Origin: Halobacillus sp. Marseille-P3879
GTDB lineage: Bacteria; Bacillota; Bacilli; Bacillales; Halobacillaceae
Length of the DNA stretch: 64,000 nucleotides
Assembly (NCBI RefSeq): GCF_900240285.1
Contig: NZ_OESS01000001.1
Span: 434,001-498,000, forward strand
Direction: 5' to 3'
The position numbers were made by a program, and so were the translations under genes. The notes under the pieces were generated by a model. The model did no database searches. It had not been told where the DNA came from and saw only the letters and a list, made by a program, of their open reading frames with translations. Numbering within the stretch: the first letter of the stretch is position 1; each line of letters begins with the position of its first letter. This document shows positions 27,166 through 35,531 of the stretch, in pieces.

Positions 27166-27879
27166 ATGAAAAATAAATATCTCGTCATTTATAATGATTT
27201 AGTGCAAATGATACAGCAGGGAGAGTTCATAGCAGGAGACACATTGCCTTCTGAGCATGATCTCTCCCAGCAATTTTCTACATCAAGAGAAACCATCCGT
27301 AAATCCCTGAACCTTCTTTCGCAGAACGGCTATATTCAAAAAGTTCAGGGAAAAGGATCGGTAGTCTTAGATCAAAATAAATTTGAGTTCCCAGTTTCCG
27401 GCTTGACAAGCTTTAAAGAGCTTTCTGATCAGCTTGGTCAGGACTTTAAAACCCATGTCCATGAAGTGTTCGTTGAAACAGCGGATAACCAGCTGCGCTC
27501 CCGTTTGAACTGTGAAAGCAAAGTGAAGATATGGAAAATATCAAGGTCCAGGGAAATCAATGGTGAGCGGGTCATATTAGATAAAGATTTCATCCGCGAA
27601 GATATTGTTCCTAATTTAACGAAGTCGATTGCCAAGCATTCGATCTATGATTATATAGAGAATGAATTAGGGTTAGAAATCAGCTTTGCTAAAAAAGAAA
27701 TTGTCGTTGAGCAGGTAACGGAGGAAGATCAGAAGTATTTAGATGTGGCCGAACATTCTCAAGTTGTCGTTATTCGAAGCTACGTCTATCTGGCTGACGC
27801 TACACTGTTTCAATTCACTGAATCAAGACACCGTCCGGATAAATTCCAATTTGTTGATTTCGCAAGACGAACTAAATAA
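27166..27879 (+). CDS. treR: GntR-family trehalose operon repressor
   Basis: 237 aa. Winged helix at residues 1-70 (GDTLPSEHDLSQQFSTSRETIRKSLNLLSQNGYIQKVQGKGSVV) and a UTRA effector domain (about 90-230, ending ESRHRPDKFQFVDFARR). TreR senses trehalose-6-phosphate and binds TTGTATATACAA-type sites, two of which stand before treP. Third gene of the operon, closed by a terminator. Confidence 0.94.
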   Translation: MKNKYLVIYNDLVQMIQQGEFIAGDTLPSEHDLSQQFSTSRETIRKSLNLLSQNGYIQKVQGKGSVVLDQNKFEFPVSGLTSFKELSDQLGQDFKTHVHEVFVETADNQLRSRLNCESKVKIWKISRSREINGERVILDKDFIREDIVPNLTKSIAKHSIYDYIENELGLEISFAKKEIVVEQVTEEDQKYLDVAEHSQVVVIRSYVYLADATLFQFTESRHRPDKFQFVDFARRTK

Positions 27880-27882
27880 AGC

Positions 27883-27910
27883 GCCTATGATTATTGATCA
27901 TAGGCTTTTT
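27883..27910 (+). terminator. Terminator of the trehalose operon
   Basis: GCCTATGAT / ATCATAGGC stem with a small loop, then TTTTT. It begins just after the treR stop. Confidence 0.85.
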
Positions 27911-27997
27911 GTATACAATAAGAGAATGGATATAAGTAGGGGAATTCAAGTGAACCTGTTACACTAGGGAAAAGAAATCAACAAGAGGTGGGACAGT

Positions 27998-28498
27998 ATG
28001 TTTGTCATTGGAGCAACACAAAAACTGACGAAAGAATTAAACAAAGAATTAGAAGCAACCGAAGAATATGAAGATATAGCTGCGATTAATAAATGGCATG
28101 GCAATCTGATAACGATTAACCGAAGAAAATGTTTAATCCTTATGAACAATCAAACAGGTATTAATTTAATTTTATTCGGGCTGAGAAAACCTCAGTTTGA
28201 GAACTTGCATAATGTCATTAAAGGGTCACTTAAACAATTGCTGCAGCTTATAAAGGTCGAAGATGAAATCATTAATCAAATATTATCAGAAGCAGATCCT
28301 CTGGTTTATACGAAAACAGATAACCAGCAGATCCTTGGTATGATGAATCAAGTCCAATTATTAGTGGAAGAAGCAGCAGAAGGATTGAAATATGAAGAAA
28401 TTGATGCGGCTGAAATCAATTATATCAGCAATGCTGAGCTTTTATTTAATCCAATAGGTAAGCCGCCTGTAGAGGCTCTTCGTGAATACTTTAAATAA
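27998..28498 (+). CDS. DUF6933-like protein
   Basis: 166 aa, soluble. Opens MFVIGATQKLTKELN and continues with NKWHGNLITINRRKCLILMNNQT, a pattern I associate with DUF6933 proteins of Firmicutes, whose function is unknown. AAGAGGTGGGA precedes the ATG. Single gene between the tre terminator and repeat copy C, which starts one base after its stop region. Confidence 0.7.
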   Translation: MFVIGATQKLTKELNKELEATEEYEDIAAINKWHGNLITINRRKCLILMNNQTGINLILFGLRKPQFENLHNVIKGSLKQLLQLIKVEDEIINQILSEADPLVYTKTDNQQILGMMNQVQLLVEEAAEGLKYEEIDAAEINYISNAELLFNPIGKPPVEALREYFK

Positions 28499-28499
28499 A

Positions 28500-28650
28500 A
28501 GTTGGGACAAAACTGAATAAAGCATAAAAAATCCGAACGATTTTGTTGAAATCAGTTCGGATTTTTTATGTGCCCTGAAAGAATTCTTTATTATCATTTT
28601 ATTGTTCGTTTTTAACATCTTTGCTTTACTTATTTTCCCACCTCTGTTTA
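28500..28650. repeat. Interspersed repeat, copy C (short, core deleted)
   Basis: Starts AGTTGGGACAAAACTGAATAA with the hairpin AATCCGAACGATT...AATCAGTTCGGATT (28526-28567), then jumps to the right end TTGTTCGTTTTTAAC...TTACTTATTTTCCCACCT. The roughly 125-bp GC-rich core of copies A and D is absent. Ends remain inverted (GTTGGGA / TCCCACC approximately). The hairpin followed by TTTTTTATG probably terminates the DUF6933 gene. Confidence 0.7.
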
Positions 28651-28694
28651 ATAGGTTTTGTGTAAACGGTAATGATAGAAGTAGTCTCCATTGG

Positions 28695-28724
28695 TTTACA
28701 ATATTACCCTAAGGGGTATATAAT
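28695..28724 (+). promoter_or_regulatory. CstB-like promoter with CstR/CsoR-type operator
   Basis: TTTACA (28695-28700) and TATAAT (28719-28724) with an 18-base spacer. The spacer holds ATTACCCTAAGGGGTAT, a near-palindrome of the form TACCC-TA-GGGGTA known for the persulfide sensor CstR and its CsoR relatives. Repression relieved by sulfide or persulfide is the expected behaviour; no cstR gene is in the window. Confidence 0.65.
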
Positions 28725-28755
28725 CAAAGTATAAATTAATGCGGAGGGATCAAAA

Positions 28756-30159
28756 ATGTTTTTTAAATCATATTTTGATGAAAACTTAGCACAAATGTCT
28801 TATCTTGTTGGATGTCAAAAGACAGGAGAAGCCCTGGTAATTGATCCTGCGAGAGACGTTACACCCTATTTAACAACTGCTGAAAAAGAAGGACTTAACA
28901 TTACAAGTATTGCTGAAACTCATATTCATGCCGACTATTTATCCGGTTCAAGAGAGCTCGCTTCTCGGACAGCAGCAAAGCTGTATTTATCTGATGAAGG
29001 AAATAACGATTGGAAATATGGTTTCGCGGAAAATCATAATCATCAATTCCTGAAAGATGGGGAGCAGTTCTATGTAGGTAATGTGAAACTTGAAGTAATC
29101 CACACACCAGGGCATACGCCAGAAAGTCTGTCTTTTCTTTTAACAGATGAGGGTGGAGGATCGGATATCCCTATGGGTATATTTACTGGGGATTTTGTAT
29201 TCGTCGGAGACGTGGGGAGGCCAGACTTGCTAGAGAAGGCTGCGGGTGAGGCCGGCACTGCGGAAGCGGGCGCTAAAGATATGTTTCAATCCCTGCAGCG
29301 ATTTAAAGAACTGCCTGAGTATGTGCAAGTGTGGCCCGGTCACGGAGCTGGAAGTGCCTGTGGTAAATCACTGGGAGCAGTTCCAAGCTCAACTGTCGGA
29401 TATGAAAAAGTAAACAATTGGGCATTAAACCACGACCAAGAAGCCCCATTTACTAGAGAACTCTTGGAAGGCCAGCCTGAATCACCCAATTATTTTGCCA
29501 TGATGAAAAAATTAAATAAAGAAGGTCCCGCACTATTAAAAAATCAGGCTGTGGGCGAAATAGAGATAGAGAAAGTAAGAGAAGAAGTTCAACGAGGAAG
29601 TGCCGTAATTGATACACGCTCCAAAGAAGATTTTGCCCAAGGGCATCTGCCGGGAACAATAAACATTCCATTTAATAAAGCATTTGCCAATTGGGCTGGG
29701 TGGCTGATCAGTTATGACCAGGACATTATTATCATTAGCGATGAGTCGCACGTGGATGATATTCAACAAGCGTTACAATCCATCGGCCTTGATCAACTGA
29801 CAGGTTATGTAAGGAAAGAAGCTGTTGCTCAGAAGGAAGATCTAGAAGCGTATGTAAGCATAACAGCCGATCAGTTAAATGAGAAATTTAAAGATCATGA
29901 AGACTATATTATCATTGATGTCCGGACTCAATCAGAATGGGATAAAGAGCATATGGAAGACGCAATTCACGTGATGGTGGGAACGCTCCCTGACCGCCTG
30001 GATGAGATACCAGAAGGCAAAACGCCGATTGTTCACTGTCAATCAGGAGTGCGTTCAGCTATCGCCACTAGCGTTTTACAGGCAAATGGCTATAAAGATG
30101 TCCTCAATTTAGAGGGTGGTTTTAGTGCCTGGAAAGAATACGGTGGAAAAACAGCATAA
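28756..30159 (+). CDS. Persulfide dioxygenase-rhodanese fusion (CstB-like)
   Basis: 467 aa. Residues 1-245 are a metallo-beta-lactamase fold with THIHADYLSGS, HTPGHTPES, FTGDFVFVGDVGR and WPGHGAGSACGK, the ETHE1-type non-heme-iron site. Then come two rhodanese domains: the first (about 265-345) has no cysteine in its active loop, the second (about 360-467) has Cys428 in HCQSGVR. This order matches staphylococcal CstB, which oxidises persulfides to thiosulfate. Terminator follows at 30173. The other cst genes (cstR, cstA-sulfurtransferase, sqr) are not present here. Confidence 0.88.
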   Translation: MFFKSYFDENLAQMSYLVGCQKTGEALVIDPARDVTPYLTTAEKEGLNITSIAETHIHADYLSGSRELASRTAAKLYLSDEGNNDWKYGFAENHNHQFLKDGEQFYVGNVKLEVIHTPGHTPESLSFLLTDEGGGSDIPMGIFTGDFVFVGDVGRPDLLEKAAGEAGTAEAGAKDMFQSLQRFKELPEYVQVWPGHGAGSACGKSLGAVPSSTVGYEKVNNWALNHDQEAPFTRELLEGQPESPNYFAMMKKLNKEGPALLKNQAVGEIEIEKVREEVQRGSAVIDTRSKEDFAQGHLPGTINIPFNKAFANWAGWLISYDQDIIIISDESHVDDIQQALQSIGLDQLTGYVRKEAVAQKEDLEAYVSITADQLNEKFKDHEDYIIIDVRTQSEWDKEHMEDAIHVMVGTLPDRLDEIPEGKTPIVHCQSGVRSAIATSVLQANGYKDVLNLEGGFSAWKEYGGKTA

Positions 30160-30172
30160 AATAAAAGAGAAG

Positions 30173-30208
30173 AATCGTCGTCCAGCAGCTGGATGACGAT
30201 GTTTTTTT
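30173..30208 (+). terminator. Terminator after the CstB-like gene
   Basis: ATCGTCGTCCA / TGGATGACGAT arms with a six-base loop, followed by seven T residues. Confidence 0.88.
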
Positions 30209-30330
30209 GCAAAAAAAGATCCTTACCACAAGGGCAAGGATAAAGAAATTTATAGGTATAGGATTAGGGGAGGTGTTAATTAAAACACGCAATAAGTAAA
30301 ACTAAAAACTAATAAATACTAAACTAAAAC

Positions 30331-30447
30331 TTAAGCTTCGATAACTAAGGGCCTTGGATGTTGATCTTCAGTAGTATCATAAACAACTGGTGCTGCAGCT
30401 GAGGCTAGCAACGTAGCTAAAGCTACTACAGCAAGAACTTTCTTCAT
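30331..30447 (-). CDS. 38-aa exported propeptide, candidate signalling pheromone of the adjacent regulator
   Basis: Too short for most gene callers. ATG 30447 overlaps the regulator stop by four bases (ATGA) and AGGAGGG lies in the regulator's last codons, so expression is coupled. Residues 1-19 (MKKVLAVVALATLLASAAA) are a textbook Sec signal peptide with an A-x-A site; residues 20-38 (PVVYDTTEDQHPRPLVIEA) are a short polar tail. Size, position, strand and export signal match NprX and PapR, propeptides of NprR and PlcR. By analogy the active pheromone would be five to eight residues from the C-terminus (for example within HPRPLVIEA); this is inference. Confidence 0.85.
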   Translation of the reverse strand: MKKVLAVVALATLLASAAAPVVYDTTEDQHPRPLVIEA

Positions 30448-31727
30448 AAGAGTATCCCTCCTAGTTGAGAATGTTTATTTAACAATTGAATTGCTAACCT
30501 AAGGTAAGATGAAGCTTTTTTATACATTCTCTGCTTCTCAAGTAAATCAGCAAGAAACATAGAATAACGCGTAATGTATATATGATCCTTTCGTTCTTGA
30601 AAATATGGAATCACTTCTGTTTCCAAAAATTCACTCAAAAGGGGATCATTGTTTATAACTTTCTTATAAAATGAAAAATGATAAGCATAAGGTTTTGAAG
30701 GAAAGGTTTCCAATTTCTTTTCACCAAAGCTCACCCAGTTCATGCATCCTTTTATGTCACCTAGTTTATAGTGCTCCATTATTAAACTATGAATTGTATT
30801 TAGCAGTTCCATATAATCGAAAGAAGAGGTGGATTCTTTATTATAATCTAAGCTTTTCTTAAAGTTAGAAATAGCTGCTTGGTGATTTTCTAATCTAGCT
30901 TCTAAGGTACCGATATTAATATAAACTAACCTTAATTGCACAGTGTCGTCCGTTTGAATAGCTATCTTTCTAGCTAAGTGATAGTTTTCTAAAGACTTAG
31001 GATAATTTTTTAAACGACTATAATTAATTCCTTGCACTATATGGCAATCAGCACTTTTAGATAAATCATATTGAGATTTATACATTTCCAAAGCTTGATC
31101 AGCATAAAAAATAGAGGCGGATACGTGAAATGCCTGACTTGTACTTAAAGCCAATAGATAATAAAGATCACTTGCTTCCCAGCTTTCAATATCAATAGAA
31201 AGACTGTAATTTTTAGCGTCCATTAATTCTTGAAATGAATCATTAAAATTCCCTTTATAATATTTAACTAGACCAGCGATCAAGTGGTAGTAAAATTTCA
31301 TTTCATCATCAAGAGTATCTCTGTGTTGCTTTAAATTTTCCCAAGTTTTATAAGCCTCCGCTATCTCATTTTCTAGAAAAAGATAGCGAATGCGGAATAA
31401 CTCAAAGAAGATATACAATTGATGGTTTTCCAGCGTGTTTCTCTGCTTGATTAGCTCATTCCGTATTTTTTTAGCCTCATCTTTACGTTTAAATACTATA
31501 GCCTCGTACCAAACTTTTAACTTTTCTTTGGTAGGATGATCAATAGTAGATTCGTTAAAATCTATTCCAAGCCTCTCGTAAAGCATTTCGAGTACTTCAA
31601 TAGCTGGAACCGTCTGATCGTTTTCGATCTTCGAAAGATAGGCTGCCGAAATGATGCCGTCAGCAAGCTGGTTCTGGGTTAAACCTTGTTTAACCCGATG
31701 AAATCGAAGCGCTTTACCATATTCCAT
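30444..31727 (-). CDS. NprR/PlcR-like (RNPP) peptide-responsive regulator
   Basis: 427 aa from ATG 31727 (MEYGKALRF; AGGTGTG ahead), giving the same start layout and length as its paralogue at 14973..16235 and as NprR. Residues 5-60 are an XRE HTH (GLTQNQLADGIISAAYLSKIEND); residues about 75-425 are helical TPRs (YNRSLKNYPKSLENYHLA-like pairs; final RMYKKASSYLRLA). The frame is open back to 31856, but that region holds two palindromes and is more likely leader. The overlap with the exported peptide gene makes a signal-receptor pair: secreted, processed, re-imported by an Opp permease and bound by the TPRs (inference from RNPP systems). Confidence 0.85.
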   Translation of the reverse strand: MEYGKALRFHRVKQGLTQNQLADGIISAAYLSKIENDQTVPAIEVLEMLYERLGIDFNESTIDHPTKEKLKVWYEAIVFKRKDEAKKIRNELIKQRNTLENHQLYIFFELFRIRYLFLENEIAEAYKTWENLKQHRDTLDDEMKFYYHLIAGLVKYYKGNFNDSFQELMDAKNYSLSIDIESWEASDLYYLLALSTSQAFHVSASIFYADQALEMYKSQYDLSKSADCHIVQGINYSRLKNYPKSLENYHLARKIAIQTDDTVQLRLVYINIGTLEARLENHQAAISNFKKSLDYNKESTSSFDYMELLNTIHSLIMEHYKLGDIKGCMNWVSFGEKKLETFPSKPYAYHFSFYKKVINNDPLLSEFLETEVIPYFQERKDHIYITRYSMFLADLLEKQRMYKKASSYLRLAIQLLNKHSQLGGILL

Positions 31728-31740
31728 TTTCCACACACCT

Positions 31741-31783
31741 AGTTGATCAACTGTGGATTTGAAAGAATGCTGTCTTTCAAATC
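31741..31783. promoter_or_regulatory. Two adjacent palindromes upstream of the RNPP regulator
   Basis: AGTTGATCAACT (31741-31752) is a perfect 12-base palindrome. Three bases on, GATTTGAAAGA (31756-31766) and TCTTTCAAATC (31773-31783) are perfect 11-base arms around a six-base centre. They lie 14-56 bp before the regulator start and could be its own operator or an RNA hairpin in the leader. Confidence 0.55.
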
Positions 31784-32064
31784 TATTTTCAGAATACACG
31801 TTCGATGAAAATATTTCAACTATATTTGGAGGTTTCCCAAGTCGGTCTTTTTTCATAGCTTAAGAGGGGTTAAAAAGGACCAACTTTCACAGATTGCTTT
31901 TTCAATATTTATGTTTAATTTTTGGAAATTGATAAACAATATCTAAGTATTTACACTAATATCCAAATTTGTCGTTAAAGAGGTATGAGTAAACACCCTG
32001 TTAAAAGGGTATAAATGGTATAGGGAAGATTATGACTGTAATAAGTAAAAAAGGAGGAAGAAGA

Positions 32065-34014
32065 TTGGGGTATAATGTCACGCAAAAGTTAATTAAAGAT
32101 CATTTAGTTAAAGGAGAAATGACTCCAGGTGCGGAAATTGGATTGAAAATTGATCAGACCCTGACCCAGGATGCGACAGGTACTATGGTCATGCTTGAAC
32201 TTGAAGCCATGGGAATTGATCGTGCAAAAACAGAGGCTTCTGCCCAATATGTGGACCATAATCTAATACAGGAAGACAGTAAAAATCCTGATGATCACTT
32301 GTTCCTTGAAAGTGCTGCAAAACGCTTCGGACTTTATTTCAGCCGTCCGGGGAATGGTGTCAGTCATCCTGTGCACATGCAGAGGCTTGCTAAGCCGGGA
32401 CAGACCCTGCTGGGGTCAGATAGTCATACTTGTGCCAACGGCTGCATGGGGATGCTTGCGATGGGAGCAGGTGGAATTGATGTAGCTATGGCGATTGCCG
32501 GGGAACCATTCTATGTAAAAATGCCTAAAATATGGGGCGTTAAGGTGACTGGTGAATTCCCGGAATGGGTAAGTGCTAAGGATGCTATTTTGGAAATGCT
32601 TCGACGCCATGGGGTAAAAGGCGGAGTTAATCATATCTTTGAATATTATGGACCAGGAATAAAAAATTTATCGGCTATGGACCGACATGTTATTGCTAAT
32701 ATGGGGGCGGAGCTTGGTGCAACAGCGACCGTTTTTCCATCCGATGAAGAGACTAAAAAATACATGAAGCTTCAAGGCAGGGAAGATGAATGGAAAGAGT
32801 TAATTGCTGATAACGATGCTTCTTATGATCGTCATGATGAAATCGATTTATCTTCTCTAGAGCCGATGATTGCTAAACCGTCCAGCCCGGGCAATGTTGT
32901 CCCGGTGAAAGAGATTGAAGGAGAAAACATTTACCAATCTTATATAGGTTCATCAGCCAATCCTGGCTATCGTGATTTCGCGGTGGCTTCGAAAATTGTG
33001 GAAGGACGCCACATTGCTTCTGGTTTATCGTTTGATTTAAACCCGACATCCAGACAAATGTTAATCGACCTTTCTGAGCAAGGCCATATCGCTAACTTTC
33101 TTCAAGCTGGAGCCCGTCTCCATCAGGCTGGATGTAATGGGTGTATTGGCATGGGACAGGCACCGGCTTCGGGAAGAAACAGTTTACGTACTACTCCACG
33201 TAATTTTCCGGGGCGGTCAGGAACTAAAGAGGACAGCGTCTTTTTATGCAGTCCGGAAACAGCTGCCGTGTCTGCCCTGACAGGTAAAATTACCGATCCT
33301 CGCAATGCGGGATTTGATTTCCCGAAGGTTGAGGAGCTTGAACAGCCTACAATTGACACTGACTTGCTGGATGCACCTCTGCCAAAAGAAGAAGCAGAAA
33401 AAGTAGAGCTGGTGAAAGGGCCTAATATTGCTTCTATCCCTAAGATGGATGAGCTTCCTGAGGAAATGGAGCTTCCAGTGTTGTTAAAAGTCGGTGACGA
33501 TATTTCCACGGATGAGATACTGGCTGGCGGTGCAAGAGTACTTCCGTACCGAAGCAATCTCCCCGAAATCAGTAAGTTTACGTTCGAGATTGTTGACGAT
33601 ACGTATTATGATCGAGCGATGGAACAGAAGGAAAAAGGCGGGCACGTCATTATCGGTGGAACAAACTATGGACAAGGGTCAAGCCGTGAGCATGCAGCTT
33701 TAGCCCCAAGGTATATGGGACTGCGCGTGGCGATTGTTAAGGATTTTGCGAGAATTCACTGGCAGAATCTCGTGAACTTTGGAATACTGCCGTTGACTTT
33801 TTCAAATGATAAAGATTATGAAAAAGTAGAGCAGGGAGATACTTTAGTTTTTAAGGAACTCCGAAAAAATATTAAACGAGATGGCGGATTTGAAGTAGAA
33901 TTGAAAGGAAAAAATGAAACGATACAATTAGAGCATGCTCTTTCTCCGAGACAACTCGAAATGATGGAAAAGGGTGGATTAATTAACTGGTTAAAAGACC
34001 GGTTGGATGCGTAA
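32065..34014 (+). CDS. Aconitate hydratase, short mitochondrial/Aquifex-type form
   Basis: 649 aa from TTG 32065, with AAGGAGG eight bases ahead; the ATG at 32032 has no ribosome site. Iron-sulfur cysteines: SDSHTCANG (C about 126) and GCNGCIGMGQ (two). Substrate residues in GRNSLRTTPRNFPGRSG and the C-terminal swivel domain DDISTDEILAGG and NYGQGSSREHAAL are all present. It interconverts citrate and isocitrate. Much shorter than the roughly 900-aa CitB/AcnA of Bacillus, so either a second aconitase or a homologue for a related acid. Confidence 0.85.
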   Translation: MGYNVTQKLIKDHLVKGEMTPGAEIGLKIDQTLTQDATGTMVMLELEAMGIDRAKTEASAQYVDHNLIQEDSKNPDDHLFLESAAKRFGLYFSRPGNGVSHPVHMQRLAKPGQTLLGSDSHTCANGCMGMLAMGAGGIDVAMAIAGEPFYVKMPKIWGVKVTGEFPEWVSAKDAILEMLRRHGVKGGVNHIFEYYGPGIKNLSAMDRHVIANMGAELGATATVFPSDEETKKYMKLQGREDEWKELIADNDASYDRHDEIDLSSLEPMIAKPSSPGNVVPVKEIEGENIYQSYIGSSANPGYRDFAVASKIVEGRHIASGLSFDLNPTSRQMLIDLSEQGHIANFLQAGARLHQAGCNGCIGMGQAPASGRNSLRTTPRNFPGRSGTKEDSVFLCSPETAAVSALTGKITDPRNAGFDFPKVEELEQPTIDTDLLDAPLPKEEAEKVELVKGPNIASIPKMDELPEEMELPVLLKVGDDISTDEILAGGARVLPYRSNLPEISKFTFEIVDDTYYDRAMEQKEKGGHVIIGGTNYGQGSSREHAALAPRYMGLRVAIVKDFARIHWQNLVNFGILPLTFSNDKDYEKVEQGDTLVFKELRKNIKRDGGFEVELKGKNETIQLEHALSPRQLEMMEKGGLINWLKDRLDA

Positions 34015-34017
34015 TAT

Positions 34018-34062
34018 AAAACTAACCCTGCGCTCATTCCATATCAGCGCAGGGTTAGTTTT
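34018..34062. terminator. Bidirectional terminator between aconitase and mhqO-like gene
   Basis: Perfect 17-base arms AAAACTAACCCTGCGCT / AGCGCAGGGTTAGTTTT. A and T runs are included in the stem ends, so it serves both converging genes. Confidence 0.9.
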
Positions 34063-35014
34063 ATTCTTCAGACGTCTGAAGCGGCGTTAAGCGAGCTTCG
34101 ATATCTTCTCTTTGATCTTCTAAGAATGGAGGAAGGGCAAGGCTTTCACCTAAATGTTCGACCTCTTCATCCGTAGCAAAACCTGGTCCATCCGTAGCCA
34201 GTTCAAATAGGATGTGATTCGGTTCTCTGAAATAAAGCGATTTAAAGTAAAAACGGTCGACAAGCCCAGAGTTTGGGAAACCAGCTTTCTGTATACGTTC
34301 GTGCCATTGTTTCAGTTCTTCTTCATCTTCCACCCTGAACGCTACGTGGTGGACGCTCCCTCGTCCAGGTTTTTCCCGTGATAAGTCTGTCCTTTCCTCA
34401 ATATGAACTTCCGCTCCTGTTCCACCTTCTCCGGTTTCAAGGACCAATTTGCTGTTAACTATTCCAACTTCTTTAAACCCTAGAATATCTACGAGAACCT
34501 GCTTTGTAGGGACGGTGTTTGCCACGGTTAAATGCACCGGACCGAGCCCGGTAATTCCTCTTTCTTCAGGAATGCCGCTTTTATCCCAGGGGATACCCGC
34601 TTTAACTCCCACGTTGTTCTCATCAGAAACGAGGTTTAGTCGTTGTCCTTCTGGATCTCTAAATGGCAGGATCTTTCGGTTTTCCCATTCCTCAATAGGA
34701 TCTTGATCGACTTTAAATTGTTTAAAACGCTCCTGCCAGAAACGAAGTGCTTGATCATTCTTGACGCGTAGTGAAGTAGTAGAAATACTATGGGTACCGG
34801 GGTACGTCTGCCCTGCGCGTGGGATTTCAAAGAAAGTTAAATCTGTGCCGGGACTTCCTTTTTCATCTGCGTAAAAAAGGTGGTACATAGAGGTATCATC
34901 CTGATTAACTGTTTTTTTAACTAAACGCATGCCTAGTACGTTTGTATAAAAGTCATAATTTCGTTTTGCATCAGCGGTTATTGCGGAGACGTGATGAATT
35001 CCTTTTATTTGCAT
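34061..35014 (-). CDS. Ring-cleaving dioxygenase, VOC superfamily (MhqO/MhqA-like)
   Basis: 317 aa with two vicinal-oxygen-chelate modules: residues about 3-125 (IKGIHHVSAITADAKRNYDFYTNVLGMRL) and about 150-285 (GLGPVHLTVANTVPTKQVLVDILGF). Metal ligands are the histidine of IHHVSAI, the histidine of SVHHVAFRV and a glutamate of ILFELATDG. Matches B. subtilis MhqO and YkcA, thiol/quinone-stress dioxygenases controlled by MhqR. GAGGAGGAG precedes the ATG and an MhqR-like palindrome lies 32 bp upstream. Confidence 0.9.
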   Translation of the reverse strand: MQIKGIHHVSAITADAKRNYDFYTNVLGMRLVKKTVNQDDTSMYHLFYADEKGSPGTDLTFFEIPRAGQTYPGTHSISTTSLRVKNDQALRFWQERFKQFKVDQDPIEEWENRKILPFRDPEGQRLNLVSDENNVGVKAGIPWDKSGIPEERGITGLGPVHLTVANTVPTKQVLVDILGFKEVGIVNSKLVLETGEGGTGAEVHIEERTDLSREKPGRGSVHHVAFRVEDEEELKQWHERIQKAGFPNSGLVDRFYFKSLYFREPNHILFELATDGPGFATDEEVEHLGESLALPPFLEDQREDIEARLTPLQTSEE

Positions 35015-35045
35015 CGTTACTCCTCCTCAGTATATGAAATCAACA

Positions 35046-35061
35046 ATCTCGATTTCAAGAT
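35046..35061. promoter_or_regulatory. MhqR-like operator
   Basis: ATCTCGATTTCAAGAT is an imperfect palindrome close to the MhqR box ATCTCGAATTCGAGAT known before mhq genes. It lies 32 bp upstream of the dioxygenase start, suggesting induction by quinones. Confidence 0.55.
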
Positions 35062-35102
35062 AATAATAACCAATTTCTGAGTAATTGTCAATTTTAAGGA
35101 AT

Positions 35103-35131
35103 AAAAAAAGCGAACCTTTAGAGTTCGCTTT
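35103..35131 (-). terminator. Terminator separating the XRE/Sda-like unit from the mhqO-like gene
   Basis: AAAGCGAAC / GTTCGCTTT arms with a seven-base loop; on the minus strand they are followed by a long T tract, so they end leftward transcripts before the MhqR-like site. Confidence 0.75.
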
Positions 35132-35357
35132 GAGATCTGGAATTCAGTTGCGCGTCATTAATTTATCACTTGAAGTCATGAAGCTTATGATAATAGGTTT
35201 AAAGTTATTGTAAGAAAAAGTGGTTCAGGCGGAATTCCTCGTCCTGATTGCACTTTGATATTTATTATAGAATGATTTCGTGTATCTTCAAGAAACCTAA
35301 AAAATGAATAGGAAAGAATCAGCCGATATTATAGCAATAACCACTTGCAGGCAAATT
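35132..35357. other. Intergenic stretch with a large hairpin
   Basis: No gene seen. An imperfect stem at about 35217-35258 (AAAGTGGTTCAGGCGG on one side, TCGTCCTGATTGCACTTT on the other) could be the first terminator or processing hairpin after the Sda-like gene on the minus strand. Confidence 0.5.
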
Positions 35358-35513
35358 TTATAGGTTTGCTTTTTTACTCCGCTCTTCTTTTTCATTCTCT
35401 CTCTGCTGGATTTCTTTTTTAATCCATTTAATAAAATCATCATCTAAATCCAGTTCTACCGCTCTTCGATAAGTAATTAAAAGAATTCGAAGAGGGAGAT
35501 GCTCTAGGTTCAT
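35358..35513 (-). CDS. Small Sda-like protein (possible sporulation histidine kinase inhibitor)
   Basis: 51 aa, AAGGGGGAC about eight bases before ATG 35513, 18 bp after the XRE-PAS gene stop. Residues 10-38 (LLITYRRAVELDLDDDFIKW and on to IKKEIQQR) follow the Sda helical-hairpin pattern LLIESYxKAxExxLxxDFIxLIxxEIxRR. Sda blocks KinA autophosphorylation when replication is disturbed. The N- and C-terminal tails differ from Sda (a charged KEERSKK tail), and the true sda gene of the genome may lie elsewhere, so this may be a divergent paralogue under control of the upstream regulator. Confidence 0.65.
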   Translation of the reverse strand: MNLEHLPLRILLITYRRAVELDLDDDFIKWIKKEIQQRENEKEERSKKANL

Positions 35514-35531
35514 TGGGAAGTCCCCCTTGCT

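Noticed and set aside
31728-31856. Extension of the RNPP regulator by 43 codons
   Set aside because: The region contains two palindromes, has no ribosome site, and the paralogue starts at the position equal to 31727.
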